This document shows positions 39,061 to 49,900 of a DNA stretch of 64,000 bases, piece by piece (the stretch's first letter is position 1; each line of letters opens with the position of its first letter). A program made the position numbers and the translations under genes. The stretch spans positions 4,896,422-4,960,421 of the forward strand of contig NC_135563.1 of the NCBI RefSeq assembly GCF_964340395.1, written 5' to 3'. The stretch comes from Glandiceps talaboti. Lineage: Eukaryota > Hemichordata > Enteropneusta > Spengelidae. Below the pieces are notes generated by a model. That model saw only the letters and a list, made by a program, of their open reading frames with translations. It was not told the origin of the DNA and did no database searches.

Positions 39061-39064
39061 CACT

Positions 39065-39165
39065 TTGTGGAGTCATGATGGGTGAATGGTTAGCGTGGCT
39101 TGAAATCTATAGATTGCGTACAGGTTTGCCAGTGACTAACCGCTGTTTAGACAAGTTACAGTAAG
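39065..39165 (+). repeat. Possible tRNA-derived SINE head
   Basis: GATGGGTGAATGGTTAGCGTGG resembles a Pol III A-box region and is followed by ACAGGTTTGCC in place of a B box. There is no recognisable tail. This is a weak call. Confidence 0.25.
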
Positions 39166-39244
39166 TGGTATAATATAAGTAACCTTTAAAAAGGAAACAA
39201 AAATGCAAAGAAATACGCAAAAGTTGCAGACCGCATGTCCCTTT

Positions 39245-39720
39245 AAGTAGGCTTTAAGACTAAATACTAAATGGGAGTTGTGTGCCAGGTTGTCTCCTCA
39301 GGAATCAACGTAATAGCATACAAAAATATTAGCTGCGGTTACGTTCACCTGACTATTTTATTTGACATTTGTGGGATTCGTTGCTGTTAATGCTCCCTTT
39401 CGAACGCTACGCATATGAATTTTGACCAGTCAATTTGGGCGTTTGATTGTCTCTACCCTGGACACAATTTAACTTCAAGGAGAGGCGTTATTTGATTGAG
39501 CCAAATTTAGCTTATCAAGGAGACGTATCCAGCCTGTAGTCTTGAGGGACTGACGCTATTACATTATTCCAGCTGTCATAACTACCTTTGGACTTTCTGA
39601 ATTTTAGCGTTTCGTTTACCTGACGGACGATCATTCAAACACATCAAAACGACAGTTAGATTAGCTGAAATAGTGTTGTGCATAGCGTTAGTCCTTCAAG
39701 ACTACTAACGGCATGTGATC
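39245..39720 (+). repeat. Segmental duplication block related to 41300-41660
   Basis: Shared order with 41300-41660: TGGGAGTTGTGTGCCAGGTT, GTCTCCT, GAATCAACGTAATAG, GTTACRTTCACC, GTGACATTTG-type words and GCTGTTAATGCT. A third, weaker relative lies at 42105-42240. It belongs to the same duplicated zone as units A-D. Confidence 0.7.
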
Positions 39721-41009
39721 TTGTCAATGAAAAATACCAAAGGGTGATACAAGCCGATGGTTCAATCGTAGTGGCAACACTTATAGGACATTCACGTTAA
39801 TTGAGTTGAATAGACTATCCGGAGAGGACGTTGCTATAAACGCACCTACACGAAGGTTCTAAGTTAGGTCAGGTTTGGATATAAAGTGAAACGAATACAA
39901 ATGTAAATCCGGAAATTACCAATGAGATGTCACATGTTTGACGTGACCTCTAGTCTTGGACTAAATTGTCGTAGATATCGTGGTATTGTGAACGTTTATT
40001 TCAGCACTAACAACAAGTTCATGATCGTTCGACTGATGTTGATTCAATCCTTTTATTAACGTGAAAAAGTTCGATCGCCTCAAATAATTATTCAGCAATA
40101 GTTTAGTAATTTCAAACAGATTTGTAGATCTTTTCAAGTGATAGTTGAAACATACATGACTGTGAAAGCCGCCGTTAACGTGTGCATCACAACTGTCGTG
40201 GTGCGACAGTCAAAACCAACGTGTATAAATTATGGAAACGTGCGAATAAAAACGACTCGACAGAAACAACTTGAAGGCAAAAAAGCATGAGAACTGGTAA
40301 ATACAATTTCCAGTTGAAGCTATGTTTTGCAGAAACATAAACATGTTTTACAATTTGAATTGCAATTAGAGTTTGTTGTGTTTATCGATGCCATGGTACA
40401 TGATATAAACATATATGTAGGACAGGTCGTTCATTTTCCCATTTCGTTTTGAGGGGGAGGGGGGATTAACTAAACTAGTTACGTTTCTTGTGCGTCAGTT
40501 TTAAAATGACACAGCCCCTAAGATTGATGTTGCGGCATACTGTCAAACATGAAGCAACACGGTAATGGCAACAGATACTCACTACATGCAGGACACACTT
40601 CAAGTTCAACTACAGTCACTAATACCAAGCTAATACGTAATACGTAGGTTATAACCAGCAATGGTTCAGCAAGAATTATGAGACACTCGAGCTCCCGACA
40701 GTTTAAAACTAAGACCAAAATCAGAACTTCAAAATCAACATGTACAGTGGACAAATCCAGAATAGTCTTTTTACACAGACTCTTCATCTGTCAAAGTTGG
40801 CGGAGGAAATAAGTTGAAACAGTATCAATGACGCTTGGTTATGGTACAGGACAGGACAGGACAGTGAAGTGTTTTGATTTCCCGCAGTGCCGCTATCTTT
40901 GAAACCTTACTTACAGATCCCAATGGTGATATTTACGCAAAATAATGTTGTCAAGACCACAGTTATCACAATGTATCTAGCAACGAAAGGGGAGTTTTAA
41001 CTCAATTGG

Positions 41010-41498
41010 ACGTGGATTTACCAGTGTGAAATATTGACAGAAACGTGTCCTCTTTGTTTAGAATCTATAACTTTGCAAACATATGAAATTTCGCGAGCTT
41101 TTGCTTACGTTTACAACTGTTTGCATAATTTTACAAGTTATTGACATAAGAGGATTACTAGTCCTTCTCATGTTGAACATTATATCAAAATTTGACAGCA
41201 AAAGGGTAGAAATCCTGTAAAACACAGTAAATCATTAATTTTATTGGAACCAGCGGCTGTTTTGAATGGAAAATACAAACATTATTCTAGCTTAAGTAGG
41301 CCTGTAAGACTATAATACTTTATGGGAGTTGTGTGCCAGGTTGTCTCCTTATGAATCAACGTAATAGATTACAAAACATATTTAGCGGAGTTACATTCAC
41401 CAGACTACTGTATGTGACATTTGTAGGATTCTTTGCTGTTAATGCTGCCTTTCGACTCATGCATATGAATCGGTTTTGTCCTGTCAGTTTTGTTGATA

Positions 41499-41560
<62 letters not shown>

Positions 41561-41660
41561 CACCGGTATGGAACAACTTCAGAATAAACGTGTATCATGT
41601 CTTCGAGAGAACTCAAGTTATCATGAAACCGTATCCTACATGTAGTCTTAAAGGACTAAC
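41010..41660 (+). repeat. Segmental duplication unit B
   Basis: The copy of unit A continues here into the block shared with 39245-39720. It is interrupted by a (GATT)n microsatellite at about 41499-41560. Divergence between copies is substantial, so the duplication is old. Confidence 0.7.
41499..41560. repeat. (GATT)n microsatellite
   Basis: About 15 units of TTGA/GATT are present. The Asn-Gln-Ser-Ile open frame across it is an artefact. Confidence 0.95.
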
Positions 41661-41871
41661 GTTAACTATACTATGTCATCTATCTTATCTACCATTTTGA
41701 TTTTGTTGATTTTTTGAATTTTCGAGTATTTACATGAATTTGATCTTTCGGCTGTACTTTATGAGTTCGACTTTTCTGTTAATTTACTCCCTTTTGTGCA
41801 GGTGCATAACGCTTCCCCCAATCAAACTTCGTGAAAAGTTTTGTATGAACTTTGTTACTACTATATAAAGT

Positions 41872-41960
41872 AGACAACAACTGAGAAATGGAGGTTCATC
41901 GGCTCTCTACATTACGTGCTGTTTTGGACATTGCCATCAACAAGGAAGAAATCCAAGGGC
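41872..41960 (+). pseudogene. Decayed copy of the sulfatase first exon
   Basis: ACAACAACTGAGAAATGGAG and the following GTTTTGGACATTGCCATCAA match the start of the sulfatase exon at 61211-61310. The last 41 bp of the match have only about four differences. About 15-18 bp between the two matching parts are missing or scrambled, which removes the hydrophobic signal-peptide codons and changes the frame. No NIVYVLADDLG segment follows. The 68-codon frame that starts at the ATG (41888) is therefore not a working protein. Confidence 0.65.
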
Positions 41961-41979
41961 GGAGTAAAATAGGGAATAT

Positions 41980-42100
41980 GAAAACGAAGGTAAACATATT
42001 GGCACTGCAGGAAGCACAGAAGATAAGACAAATGCAAAACTGGAGTGGACATATAAAAGCAAACGTGAAAAAATATTGTGAAATGGGATAAGGGGTAAAT
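41980..42100 (+). repeat. Short duplicated block (pair with 42480-42600)
   Basis: GTAAACATATTGG followed by GCAAAACTGGAGTGGACAT matches the segment with GTAAAAATATTGG and GCAAAGCTGGAGTGGACAT at 42495-42550. It is another echo of local tandem duplication downstream of the decayed sulfatase exon. Confidence 0.6.
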
Positions 42101-43019
42101 ACACAGCGTGGTGTTATTTCCGCTTGACTATTTTATGTAACATGTCACATCTGTGTGATTGGTTGTTGTTGATGATATTGTATGGCCTTCGAATGTTACT
42201 CATTTGAATCTATGTATAACTGATTAGTAAAGATTGACGTTAACTAAGGCAATATAACAGGTGTACGACTGAACTGAGCTGAGGCTAAAGTTCGTACAAA
42301 ATAGTCTTGTGAAAACTGTTATCGTTAAGACTTACACAAAGTGTACACATTTGATAACACCCTAAATATTGTGAATTAGGACATACAGTCTAATTCTTTT
42401 TGCGTTGTTGTTTTTAATGTATTTGTACTGCTTGTTCCATTTGTGCATGTTTTTGGTTTTTTTTCAGAAACTAACACCGTGGGAAAAATGAATTTACAGG
42501 TAAAAATATTGGTAAGAAATAAAGAAGAATGCAAAGCTGGAGTGGACATCAAAATTAATAATAAGAATAAGTATTGCGACAAGTGGTGAAAATTCCCAAC
42601 AAGGTAGCCATAGTAATGTCCGACGTTAAACCCAAATACAAGAAAAATTAATATTATCTTTTTTTAAAAGAAATCATACAAACTAAGCTTTTCAAAACGT
42701 TCATTTCATTTTTAAAATCATACACCTTGTTGACAAAGATAAAGATAAATACACAAACACTAACAAGAGTAAGTAAATTATTACACATAATTATGGTAAT
42801 TACAAATCCCTGTGGCTGGACAAAGACTAAATTTCAACATGGATGATTTAGTCATTTCCACAAAGCTTTCAAGTTTGATGTAGGAAGTCGATTATGGATT
42901 GATGATCTCATTAAACAACATAATTATTGTAATCAATGCGTATATTGTCTCTGAGTCAAGTCGAAGCAATACTTTCAAAATAGAATCACTGACTATCTAC
43001 CATATTTTATAAGGGCATA

Positions 43020-43350
43020 TTATTAGCAACAAATTTTTTTTGGCCAAACTGTACAGTGTGACAGTTGGGATTACAGTGTTTGCGGAGTACTTGTAGAGGT
43101 TGCATAGGTGAGTTTATTTTTATTTGTGAAATGCAAACAGAATATGTCCTTCGTGTAGACTAGTGTCTATGTACATATTTGACATTTTATTAGTTCGATA
43201 ACTTGTGACATAACAGCCTGCTAAGAGGATTATAATTTAGTAGTTTTGGTAGTAAAAGATTATAAGTGCCATGATAAAAAAATAAATCATAATTTATAGT
43301 GGAACGTTAACCAGCAGCTGTTTTGAAAGGAAAATATATTAATCTGGTTT
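43020..43350 (+). repeat. Segmental duplication unit C
   Basis: This copy is recognised by CTGTACAGTGTGACAGTTGG, ATTACAGTGTTT, AGGTGAGTTTA, CTAAGAGGATTA, AATAAATCAT and AGCAGCTGTTTTGAAAGGAA in the same order as unit A. Confidence 0.6.
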
Positions 43351-44019
43351 AAATAGTGATAGGTTATCCATCCATCTAAGGTGGATTCCTTCAGTTTCTT
43401 GAAAATCTATAAATAAACGAAAACATAAGCACGTTAGTGCACAGATAAATCGACTAATTTCAAATCAGTCTGCTTGGACAAACACTCAATGTTAACTGCC
43501 AGTTACAAAGCATGTTTAATTCATTATCACAAAGCTATTAATTCTTTCTATCCAAGAAGCCACTATGCATGATGGATCATGGAATCCATTACAAATATCG
43601 TTAAATGTGCGATGCACAGCAGAGTTATGGGTAATTTATGCAAATGTTGAGAATTCAAACTGTCTCACTGAGCAATGATTTCAAACTCCCGTTTCCATTA
43701 CCATTTCAGTCCAGCAGTTGCCCACGAATGAGATTGAGTAACATAGATCTAACTTAATCCAAAGACTACATTGAAAACATTCTGTAAGATGTTGACCCGC
43801 ACAATGGCACACACATCCACATTGATCCTATTTGACCTGCACATTAGCCGGCACCGCGCATATTGCTCGGAAAATTGACCCGCAACCGAAATATGAACGT
43901 CATGTTGGCTTCCAAATCCACAGCGACCCGCAAATTGATCAACAAATTAGCCCGCAACCTGAGGCTCGCATACTAGTTACACTCTTACTTTTTTTCTGCA
44001 TAAATCTAAAATGGGATTG

Positions 44020-44290
44020 CAATATGTTGGAGATTATATTGAAGATGTTACACAGATGCGGTTACCTTTTTGAAATGCAGATAGAAATGTGTCAGCTTTC
44101 GTAATATTTATTTACACTTTACGAGTTCGTCACCATAACAGTTTGGTAAGAGCTCGAGGATTACCCTTTCCTAAGTTTGGCAGTAAAAGAGTAGACGTGC
44201 CATAATAAAACACGATAAATCATATATTCTATTGGAACTAGTGGTTGTTTGTAATGGAATATAAGATTTTGCTAAATGTGTTAGAGGGCG
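44020..44290 (+). repeat. Segmental duplication unit D
   Basis: The most diverged copy: TTTTTGAAATGCAGATAGAA, GGATTACCCTTTCC, AGTAAAAGAGTAGA, ATAAATCATATATTCTATTG and GGAACTAGTGGTTGT align with units A-C. Confidence 0.55.
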
Positions 44291-44344
44291 GTAGACTGAT
44301 TGGAGTAATATGACTTTTGATGCACAAACAAACAAACAGACGAT

Positions 44345-44475
44345 TCAAAATGGCGGCCGCCGTGTGTTTATGTCAGGTCTCTCTAGGCTTTCCACTGATA
44401 TCATCGACATATTCACGTACTGTGCCTTGTATTTTTCTTTAGGAAACCAAGATGAACATGGTGAGAATCATTTCG
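44345..44475 (+). other. Possible gene 5' end with micro-exon
   Basis: AAAATGGCGGCCGCCGTGTG starts an open stretch of nine codons ending CAG|GTCTCT at 44376. TTTTTCTTTAG then bounds an 18 bp segment, GAAACCAAGATGAACATG, followed by GTGAGA at 44471. Joined, the frame stays open. The layout resembles the segment at 32791-32877. No downstream exon is found, so this is speculative. Confidence 0.2.
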
Positions 44476-45017
44476 AATAGTATGATGATAATTCGTGTTT
44501 TTATTGTCAGTTTATTGGACTGAAATGTCTTTTAACTTGAAAACATACTTCATACAAATAATACTGTCATTGTCATTGCCCACACATGTAGTTGCCCCTC
44601 AACGAGCGATTGGAAAGTTAGTAATTGTATGCTCATTGACATTGTATCTCTAATAGCTTTTTATGTTTGGGTATATATTATCGGCCGTGTCGATATTGTT
44701 TTTAGGCATCCAAATACAAAATAATTGCCAGTTGTGTTTTTTCGAAAGACATAGAAACACGAATGTAGTGGCCACTTTTTTCCAATAACTCATCAAGTGC
44801 CCTGTACCTAGGATTGTGATGCAAATAAAAATGGTGAAATTATACTTGATAATATGTTTGTAGTTGCAACTCCTTCATTACTCTAGTTATAGAAGTTACT
44901 CAGACCCTGATACACTAGTGTGTGGGTAGATTTCAGTTGCTTATATGTACATTTTGTAAGTTGATCAAAAAAATCATAAATGGTGTTACTGTATGATGAA
45001 TTAGAAAGTTCCATAGG

Positions 45018-45134
<117 letters not shown>

Positions 45135-45172
45135 ACATACAATTACATACAACATAGGTAGTTATACTGTCA

Positions 45173-45434
45173 TTATTTTATTTTTTGGAAAATATTATAC
45201 AAGTGGTCTTTGTATAGGCAGTCTATTTTGTCAGTTTCTTTCCCACTCATACTGGAGTAGTTTCTGACAGACTCGTTTATTTTGTGGTGGATTGCTTCAA
45301 CTCCATTTTCTCCTAAAAAACCAAGCCCCACTCTATATTTCTCTATTTGTGGTAGCACGTGTTCCTCCAGCATGTGAAGCTTTGGCGTTATTGATACATG
45401 AGGAAAATTAACTCTCAGGTACATGAACAGCCCT
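45173..45434 (-). CDS. RAG1-like last exon with HxxxxH and catalytic-type Glu
   Basis: It reads GLFMYLRVNFPHVSITPKLH, then MLEEHVLPQIEKYRVGLGF, then LGENGVEAIHHKINESVRN, and a stop at 45173-45175 overlapped by AATAAA. HMLEEH gives an HxxxxH pair as in RAG1 H937/H942. About 20 residues later GENGVEAIH supplies Glu residues at the place of RAG1 E962 (the Glu of VEAIH is 21 residues after the second His, against 20 in RAG1). The left border is either here or 11 bp upstream (GTNIRG). Confidence 0.8.
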
Positions 45435-45688
45435 CTGATATTAGTACCTAAACAGGAATAAAAACAGGACATAAGACATTAAATATCAAGAACTGGAAAC
45501 TTGAGATTAAAAGTATTTACATAGTTTTCTGTATGCATAACAATGGTATTAAACTTGTACATGTATTAACAAAAAAAAAGTTACATTATCAATAGATTTC
45601 TGTTGAATTCTACATCCAACAAACAAGGACTTGAAAATATGAAAAACATCATCTAGTTCAAATTGTTTGAATACTGAAGACAAATTAC

Positions 45689-45888
45689 TGAGTGGTATAC
45701 TTATGCAAACATGTTATTTCATTTTCTGTCAATTCTCTAGATACAATATAAATGTTATGACAATTAGAGAAAAACGTGAGGAGTGGTTGGTATTTATCAT
45801 ACAAATTCTCTGCATCCTCCAAGAATTCGGGACATACATTTCTCACGGTGGTTACTGGTGTGTAACATATTTTCTCCACATTTGCAGG
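45689..45888 (-). CDS. RAG1-like exon (ANVEKICYTPVTTVRNVC)
   Basis: The acceptor CTTTTCTCTTGTTGTAG at 45890-45889 is strong. The likely donor CACTCA|GTAATT is at 45688-45687. It reads PANVEKICYTPVTTVRNVCP, then EFLEDAENLYDKYQPLLTFF and ENEITCLHKY. The exit phase does not fit the strongest following acceptor (TTTAG at 45446) without a stop, but fits the AG at 45436-45435. The last junction is uncertain. Confidence 0.7.
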
Positions 45889-46600
45889 CTACAACAAGAG
45901 AAAAGACAGAAAAATGTTAGCCACTTGTATATTTATAAGTTCTACTCTCTGCACAGACTGTAGTAAATGTATAACTTTACAACTAACTCCCATCTATATC
46001 TAGTCTTAATGTAACCAACAAAAATGAAACAAGGTAAAAAAAACTATATTGGACAATTGTTGGGATACATTTATCAAATGATCTAGAATAAATGTGTAAT
46101 TAAAAAAGGGGGAGGGCATAGTTTATGTTGCTACAAATTGTTACAAAACAAGGTTATCACTTTGTACAACTGTAAAACTTCAGATGCACAGATTACATAT
46201 ATTCGGGCCAAATCGGATATGGTTGTACAGGTAAGTCAAGTATTGTTTTGTAATAGCATTTCATCATGATGTAATATGAAACAATGAAATTGAACTTGAA
46301 TGTAATTAACTCTTCACTTGCATCACTTCAATTTAATTGGTGATTTTCATGACTTTAATCTGTAATTGTAAATACATCATATAAACTATCATAAGTTTTA
46401 TAAACCAAGAATTTTGGCATGCATTTGTCATAAAACACAACAATATAGCATAATCTAACTATTTTTTTTAGTAATATTACCAGTAACTGTCTCATGCTTT
46501 AGAACACATTCCTATAGATGGGCCATGTAAGTTAACAAAAACATTCTTTACACCATATGATTGATTGGCAAGCATGCAAGAGTAACTGATGCAGACAAAC

Positions 46601-46753
46601 CTTACAACACTTATCTACATGGTTTCCAACAAACGAACATCCATGGTAAGCCTGTCTATGTACTTTAATACTGGCCAGCGTCTTATCTAGAGCCCTATAA
46701 CAATACCCTACTTCATTCGGCAGTGTTGCCTCTAAGCTACTGGCATTAGTTTC
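46601..46753 (-). CDS. RAG1-like exon with RQAYHGCSFVGNHVDKC
   Basis: Acceptor TTTTTAG at 46755-46754 and donor TGTAAG|GTTTGT at 46600-46599, phase 0, 51 codons. No long open frame marks it. It is found by splice sites and phase. It reads ETNASSLEATLPNEVGYCYR, then ALDKTLASIKVHRQAYHGC and SFVGNHVDKCCK. The H, C and NH..KC residues may be a further metal site or a structural turn. In my recollection, RQAY.G..FVGNH is a hallmark of invertebrate members of this family. Confidence 0.8.
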
Positions 46754-47007
46754 CTAAAAATGTCAATCAGATCACATTTACAAGTTGAACACAATATAAT
46801 GTAAATAACATATCACACTACACACCCTAATCAATTGCTAAAGTCTTATTTCAAGGCTAAAATTTTATTGTGATAGTAAAATTGGATTTTTTACAAGAAT
46901 ATTGAAACATTGACTCCCAAGACAATATTATCTAAGTTTTGTTTAGTCTACTTAATTTGTCATTAAAAAGTGAACACGCAAGAAAACCATTGCTTAAAAA
47001 TAATTAC

Positions 47008-47181
47008 CTTTTCGTCAGCACTATGCAGTAACTCCTCCATTTCCTCTTGGAGTCCGTTTACTTCCCGCAGTGGTATATCATCTTTATCATCTTCATCAAG
47101 ATGCTCAAATGCAACCAGTTCAGTCTCTATGCATTCTGCCTGATCTCTCAAGTCCTCAGACTCAGACAGCAATTTCAGTAT
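47008..47181 (-). CDS. RAG1-like exon, acidic coiled-coil-like
   Basis: Acceptor AAAAATGCAG at 47183-47182 and donor GAAAAG|GTAATT at 47007-47006, phase 0, 58 codons. It is strongly acidic: ILKLLSESEDLRDQAECIET, then HLDEDDKDDIPLREVNGLQE, and EEMEELLHSADEK. Heptad-like Leu spacing suggests a helical insertion between the catalytic residues, the position where RAG1 has its long helical insertion before the final Glu. Confidence 0.75.
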
Positions 47182-47432
47182 CTGCATTTTTAATATATTG
47201 AAAAATAAATGATCTAATCATCAACATTTGTGTTATTGATATTTCAGTAGAAATTTCAGTAGAAGTATTCAACTACTCTAGTCAACTCTGTTAACTTCAT
47301 GTAGGACAGTATCATGATTTGTAGAATACTCTGTTTTGCTAATTTCAGATACAAGTGACATAAGACTCATGTTTGTGATATACTGTGAGATGATGTAAAA
47401 TAAAACAATACACACAGACAAACTGGCATTAC

Positions 47433-47612
47433 CTGCTCTATAGTCTCAATGTAGCTATTAAAATTTGCTGGCAGTATAATGGGTTCATCAACTTCACCAG
47501 TCTTACTCAGTGTCATGAATATCTTCCTATCTAATTCCACACAATCTGTTTCCAGCATTCTAAAGAACATGAGATATACCCCTAGACTGATGTGAAGGCC
47601 AGGTAATGCTAC
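47433..47612 (-). CDS. RAG1-like exon (VALPGLHISLGVYL)
   Basis: Acceptor TTTCTTTCACAG at 47614-47613 and donor GAGCAG|GTAATG at 47432-47431, phase 0 on both sides, 60 codons. It reads VALPGLHISLGVYLMFFRML, then ETDCVELDRKIFMTLSKTG, ending NFNSYIETIEQ. It joins cleanly to IPTER of the previous exon once the Penelope-containing intron is removed. This is core-domain structure without identified catalytic residues. Confidence 0.85.
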
Positions 47613-47666
47613 CTGTGAAAGAAACAAAATTGTAAAATGCATGAAAACAGCTGATTCATCCTAATA

Positions 47667-47868
47667 TTAGTTATCATCACTACATATATGTAATATCAAG
47701 AACAAAGACTGGGATGACAACATTACTAGTACTGTCTTGATATATTGACCAGAAACTTTGAATACAATGTGTGTGTGTGTTTGTCTGTCTGTCTGTCTGT
47801 CTGTGTGTGAGCGAACGAGCAGGTGAGTGAGTGAGTGTGTAATATTTGATACTGAAGTAACCAATCAT
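47667..47868. repeat. (GT)n/(GTCT)n microsatellite
   Basis: Short GT, GTCT and GTGA arrays at about 47770-47842 lie in the intron of the RAG1-like gene. Overlapping minus-strand frames are artefacts. Confidence 0.8.
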
Positions 47869-48188
47869 TGCAAATTATTGTCATATTTAAAACAAATCAT
47901 GATGTGGCATTTCCACAAAATTTCATCTGATTAAAATCCAAAAAAACACATTTTGTCACTTTTTACAAGATGAAAGATGTGTGATACAATGCTGTTGAGT
48001 GCATCTATCTCTGATATTAATAGATGTAATCAGAATGTACAGAAACATTAAAAGATAAAGTGGTATTCAGTATGTTGTCATACCTTGAAGGTATGGCAGT
48101 GTAGTAATACACTACATGTATATCCTTACAATTGTAGGACATAGAAATGCATAAGGAACTAATAAACCAGTCCGTATATATAGCTGTT

Positions 48189-48235
48189 AAATCCGACGTT
48201 TCGAATAAATATTCTTTTTCAAAGGAAAAATTGGC
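48189..48235 (-). ncRNA. Degenerate hammerhead ribozyme motif of the Penelope-like element
   Basis: The minus strand shows TTTCC, TTGAAAA in place of CUGAUGA, a short AT stem II (AGAAT...ATTC), then CGAAACGTCGGA with a minimal two-pair stem III. Penelope-like elements are known to carry such minimal hammerheads in their terminal repeats. C3 is T and G8 is A here, so cleavage is unlikely. Confidence 0.5.
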
Positions 48236-48408
48236 GAGACAGAGAAATGCCAGGTGAAAACCCGAACATTTCTAAATATAATGGAACAAAACCGCGCGTG
48301 ATATAAATAAACGGTTAAACGCGGGATAAGTTCTTAAATTCGCACGCACCTAATAGAACCCAATAGAATACGCCTGAAGTTTAAAAAAATACCCAATAAT
48401 CATGATAA

Positions 48409-49434
48409 TTAGATTGGGAAAGACGAGAATAATCTATTAATTCCAAGGGGTCCCAGCGTTCCAAGACGGAAAATGATTTCTTCTTCCTTCAACCTCAAAG
48501 CTTTCTCATCACCAGAAACCTTACAAATTCCTGAAATGGACATATCTGATACATTATGATCGTTTGTAATAAAATGCATAGATACGGGATAGTTACGATT
48601 CTTTTGTCTGGTCAAACGGAGATGTTCCACGAAACGATCACCAAGACGACGTACAGTTGAACCTATATATAGAAAACCACATTTTTGACATGTAATGCAA
48701 TACACTACATTTGTACTAATACAAGTAAATCTACTTGTAACAGGCACACTGTTCTTAGGGCCAAAAACATGATTAGTATTTATAATGAAACGACATGTAC
48801 CACATCGAGTACGATCGCACGGAAAAGAACCAGCATTAACTTCCAATTCACGTTGTTCTGTACGTACCACCATATCTCTAAGACTGGTATCACGACGCCA
48901 AGCTGTTAATGGTACTGCAGGAAACAATGAATTGGTAACCCTATTAGAACGTAAGATATTAAAATGCTTGTATATTATGTTTTTAACTCTAGTTGAAAAG
49001 GGATGGTATGTAAGAGCTAGTATGGGACGATCGTTGTTACTCCTCTGATCATGTGATTTGATACAAGCTTCCCTAGACAAAGATGATACTTTATGTAAAG
49101 CCGCGTTGGTAACAGACATAGGATAACCACGTTGATGGAAGTACGTGCAAAATTCAGCAGACCTTTTTCTGAAATCCAAATCACTACTACAAATACGACG
49201 TAGACGAAGTAATTGTGAATAGGGAATGGAATCTTTACACTTATTAGGATGTGATGAACCATACTGCAAATATGAATGTGAATCAGTAGGTTTAGCATAA
49301 ATAGATGTAGCTATATCATCACCATCAATCCTAAGGGAGATGTCAAGGAAATTGATAGTTAGTTCTGAAATATCATAAGTATACTGAATAGCAGGATTAA
49401 AATTACATATGTAGTTAATAAACTGCATAAGGTC
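48409..49434 (-). pseudogene. Penelope-like RT thumb and GIY-YIG endonuclease
   Basis: About 340 codons stay open. The first third (QFINYICNFNPAIQYTYDIS, LTINFLDISL) is the reverse-transcriptase thumb/linker. A CDRTRCGTCRFI Cys cluster precedes the GIY-YIG nuclease: VVYCITCQKCGFLYIGSTVR, then RLGDRFVEHL, with later EEEIIFRLGT. In place of GIY...YIG the element shows VVY...YIG, typical of Penelope elements, with catalytic-type Arg (R of VRRL) and Glu present. The product would nick target DNA for reverse transcription. It is not intact as a unit because the reverse transcriptase is truncated and frameshifted. Confidence 0.9.
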
Positions 49435-49435
49435 C

Positions 49436-49688
49436 TCAAGTTGAGTGATGCTGCACCAACGCCGTCATCAATAAATCGTTTATATAGATCAGGTAAGATC
49501 CCTTGATATGAGCTGTAAATAAGGTGTTCTTGATAAGACATAAATAAACAAGCATAACTAGGTCCAAGACAACTTCCCATAGCAACGCCGCGTTTCTGCA
49601 CAAAATACCTGTCATTAAAGGTAAAATAATTACAGGTGAGAACAAGTTCAGCCAATCTAAGAAGTACGTGGGTAGGAGATGATATACT
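49436..49688 (-). pseudogene. Penelope-like reverse transcriptase fragment
   Basis: This holds palm motifs of a Penelope reverse transcriptase: NYFTFNDRYFVQKRGVAMGS, then a GPSYACLFM segment, then the catalytic-type YKRFIDDG. The upstream fingers domain is missing. Shortly after FIDDG a 1 nt change near 49455 shifts the reading frame away from the downstream thumb and endonuclease coding region, so the polyprotein is broken here. There is a direct overlap in frame with the upstream host exon. Confidence 0.85.
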
Positions 49689-49697
49689 GACACTTAC

Positions 49698-49900
49698 TCT
49701 TTCTGTTGGGATACCTATAAGAGGGCTGTGAATACAGTTGTGATACTCCTTTGCCTTTTTCAAAGAGCCACCATCCTCCTTAAATTTATCACGGTCAGCT
49801 ATGATTGACTCCAATGTCCTGGCATCAACTGATGGTCTGGTTTCAGGGAATAAAGAGCAAATCTCTTTGGTTGTATGGCACCAGAGACAAAAATACTTTC
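49698..49900 (-). CDS. RAG1-like exon with CLWC zinc pair
   Basis: Acceptor AACGACATGAAG-type border at 49902-49901 and donor AGA|GTAAGT at 49697. The phase-consistent peptide is GKYFCLWCHTTKEICSLFPE, then ...ADRDKFKEDGGSLKKAKEYH, ending PLIGIPTER. CLWC follows the second Asp at close range, as C727/C730 follow D708 in RAG1. A Penelope-like element begins a few bases inside the next intron, and its reverse-transcriptase frame is accidentally continuous with this exon. The 200-codon open frame here is thus a host exon read through into a transposon. Confidence 0.8.

Larger units (their letters stand above)
48150..49690 (-). mobile_element. 5'-truncated Penelope-like retroelement
   Basis: On the minus strand, the left (5') edge lies within about 10-20 bp of the splice donor at 49697. 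From there the element carries the end of a Penelope-type reverse transcriptase, a linker, a GIY-YIG endonuclease and an AT-rich 3' region ending with a hammerhead-like motif (48189-48235). The N-terminal half of the reverse transcriptase is absent, as expected for incomplete target-primed insertion. The insertion lies wholly in an intron of the RAG1-like gene and in the same orientation. Borders are approximate because no target duplication is obvious. Confidence 0.85.

Noticed and set aside
41888-42091. Possible small protein gene starting MEVHRLSTLR
   Set aside because: Base-level similarity shows it is a frame-damaged copy of the sulfatase first exon, so the frame is not the ancestral one.
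49436-49693. 85-codon frame MSVYHLLPTYFLDWLNLF
   Set aside because: It overlaps the Penelope reverse-transcriptase fragment in another frame. The RT frame carries the motifs.
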